This document shows positions 62,978 through 64,000 of a stretch of DNA of 64,000 bases, one piece after another (the stretch's first letter is position 1; every line of letters begins with the position of its first letter). The DNA comes from Pseudanabaena biceps (GTDB taxonomy: Bacteria; Cyanobacteriota; Cyanobacteriia; Pseudanabaenales; Pseudanabaenaceae). The stretch is from NCBI GenBank assembly GCA_013361095.1, contig JAATWA010000001.1, forward strand, positions 1,096,001-1,160,000, read 5' to 3'. The notes under the pieces were generated by a model. That model was not told where the DNA came from. It did no database searches and worked only from the letters and a program-made list of their open reading frames with translations. The translations under genes and the position numbers were made by a program.

Positions 62978-64000
62978 TTGGTTAATTTTCACAGTATTGC
63001 TTCGTGTGGTAAGAAGGAGTCAAGAGCTATTCTGATACTAATTTCAATCCTAGTCATTCTTAACACTGTGGCAGCAGTGTGGCTATTGTTTTATGGGCTA
63101 AATGCTTATTGGCTCACTGCCATTCACAAGCGTAATAATTCTTGGCGTAAGCAAATCTTTATTCCAAAATTTCCTCAATATCAATCTGCTCAAGCAACAG
63201 CAACAGCGTCGAGCAGTTCAATCGCTGTAAATAATTTTAGCGAATTTGATCAATTCCGTCTCGATAAGAGCTTTACAAATACATTTGGCAATCAAGTCCT
63301 AGAGATAGATACTGATTCATCTGAATACTATAGAAATTCAGATGACTTACCGATTGTCACTATCCAACTACCAATTTTTAACGAACGCTATGTGTCGCGT
63401 CGTTTGGTAGATGCAGTTTGTCGCATAGATTATCCCCGCGATCGGATGCAAATTCAGGTGCTTGACGACTCAATTGACGACACACAGGATATTTTGAAAG
63501 AGACCGTTCAAGAGTACCAAAATCAAGGTTTTTGGATTGAATATATTCATAGAACCAATCGCACAGGCTTCAAAGCAGGAGCCTTACGAGATGCTATGCC
63601 TCTGGTCAAAGCCGATTATGTCGCTATTTTTGACGCTGATTTCATCCCCTCAGTAAATTGGCTCAAGGACACAATACGCCACTATACCGACGCGACCAAC
63701 GAAAAAGTAGCAGTTGTGCAAACCCGCTGGGGGCATATCAATTCAGAATATTCTCTGCTTACTAAGTTGCAATCGACAGGAATTGATGGACACTTCGCGA
63801 TCGAGCAACAGGCTAGATGTCAAAATGGCTATTTTTTAAATTTTAACGGTACGGCAGGAATTTGGAATAAAGCCGCAATTATCGATGCTGGTGGTTGGCA
63901 GGCTGACACCCTAGCCGAAGATATGGACTTGAGTTATCGCGCTCAACTCAAAGGATGGAATATCATCTATGACAACAATATTGTTGCACCTGCGGAATTA
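62978..64000 (+). CDS. Family 2 glycosyltransferase, cellulose synthase-like (partial)
   Basis: It runs off the window end, about 340 residues visible. No ATG precedes it: TTG 62978 is the first usable codon after a stop, or the protein may start at ATT 63029, behind a good aaggag site (63014-63019). First feature is a transmembrane helix (LILISILVILNTVAAVWLLF), then a polar linker, then a GT-A domain: IVTIQLPIFNERYVSRRLVD, IQVLDDSIDDTQDIL (first Asp pair), ADYVAIFDADFIPSVNWL (DxD), GFxLN-like FNGTAGIWNKAAI and TLAEDMDLSYRAQLKGWN (ED motif). Likely a membrane-bound beta-glycan synthase for capsule or exopolysaccharide. Confidence 0.8.
   Translation, partial: MVNFHSIASCGKKESRAILILISILVILNTVAAVWLLFYGLNAYWLTAIHKRNNSWRKQIFIPKFPQYQSAQATATASSSSIAVNNFSEFDQFRLDKSFTNTFGNQVLEIDTDSSEYYRNSDDLPIVTIQLPIFNERYVSRRLVDAVCRIDYPRDRMQIQVLDDSIDDTQDILKETVQEYQNQGFWIEYIHRTNRTGFKAGALRDAMPLVKADYVAIFDADFIPSVNWLKDTIRHYTDATNEKVAVVQTRWGHINSEYSLLTKLQSTGIDGHFAIEQQARCQNGYFLNFNGTAGIWNKAAIIDAGGWQADTLAEDMDLSYRAQLKGWNIIYDNNIVAPAEL

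Noticed and set aside
62758..62985. Open frame of 75 codons between rnc and the glycosyltransferase
   Set aside because: Low-complexity composition, no ribosome site and overlap with a hairpin; not convincing.

Overview
The window looks like chromosomal DNA of a cyanobacterium. Evidence: the HIP1 octamer GCGATCGC occurs throughout; the beta and epsilon ATP synthase genes form their own pair; groES-groEL sit behind a CIRCE operator; and there are cyanobacteria-typical families (DUF29, DUF433/DUF5615, Uma2, XisH/XisI, a SigF-like sigma factor, TPR/SPINDLY glycosyltransferases). A filamentous Pseudanabaena-like organism is my guess from gene content, not a demonstrated identity. I saw no rRNA, tRNA or CRISPR array.

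Layout. (1) 1-7400, all on the minus strand, is an accessory island. Six two-gene toxin-antitoxin or nucleotidyltransferase cassettes (HEPN/MNT, two PIN, DUF5615/DUF433, YafQ/RelE-like, and a nucleotidyltransferase pair) alternate strictly with seven copies (R1-R7) of a 100-170 bp repeat. In minus-strand translation the repeat reads as the C-terminal tail of an Eco57I-type restriction-modification methylase. The N-terminal stub of such a gene lies at 7027-7368, and decayed restriction genes (HsdR-N-like, HNH) fill the gap. This tail-plus-cassette array is the most unusual structure here. (2) 7442-15404 holds core genes: a B12-binding radical SAM protein, a RibD-C-like reductase, ATP synthase beta and epsilon, a sigma factor, moeA and trmD. 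(3) 15659-36842 holds three large hybrid histidine kinases, tldD, a transglutaminase-like protein, a DUF4336 protein, ychF, a probable signalling or envelope operon (coiled-coil protein, OmpA/BON membrane protein, Ras-like GTPase, hybrid kinase) and an ABC1/UbiB kinase. (4) 37179-42556 carries two IS1-family elements flanking groESL and two DUF29 copies, one of them broken. (5) 42657-51351 is a surface module: a two-domain glycosyltransferase, a 1508-residue protein with two SPINDLY/GT41 catalytic regions, and two type IV pilin-like genes. (6) 51496-55528 is a second accessory patch: frameshifted xisH with intact xisI, a RelE/Phd pair, two Uma2 nucleases around a P-loop ATPase, and a nuclease-like protein. 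(7) 55620-60183 is an unassigned cluster of a repeat-bearing GH19-like hydrolase, a membrane protein and small proteins sharing a DGD motif. (8) 60469-64000 has a branched-chain amino acid type binding lipoprotein, RNase III and a family 2 glycosyltransferase running off the edge.

Nearly every intergenic gap in the core part carries long, almost perfect palindromes. Many act plausibly as bidirectional terminators. Some are nested (two hairpins inside an outer inverted repeat) and fall into at least two dispersed families whose arms differ between loci but remain matched within each locus.
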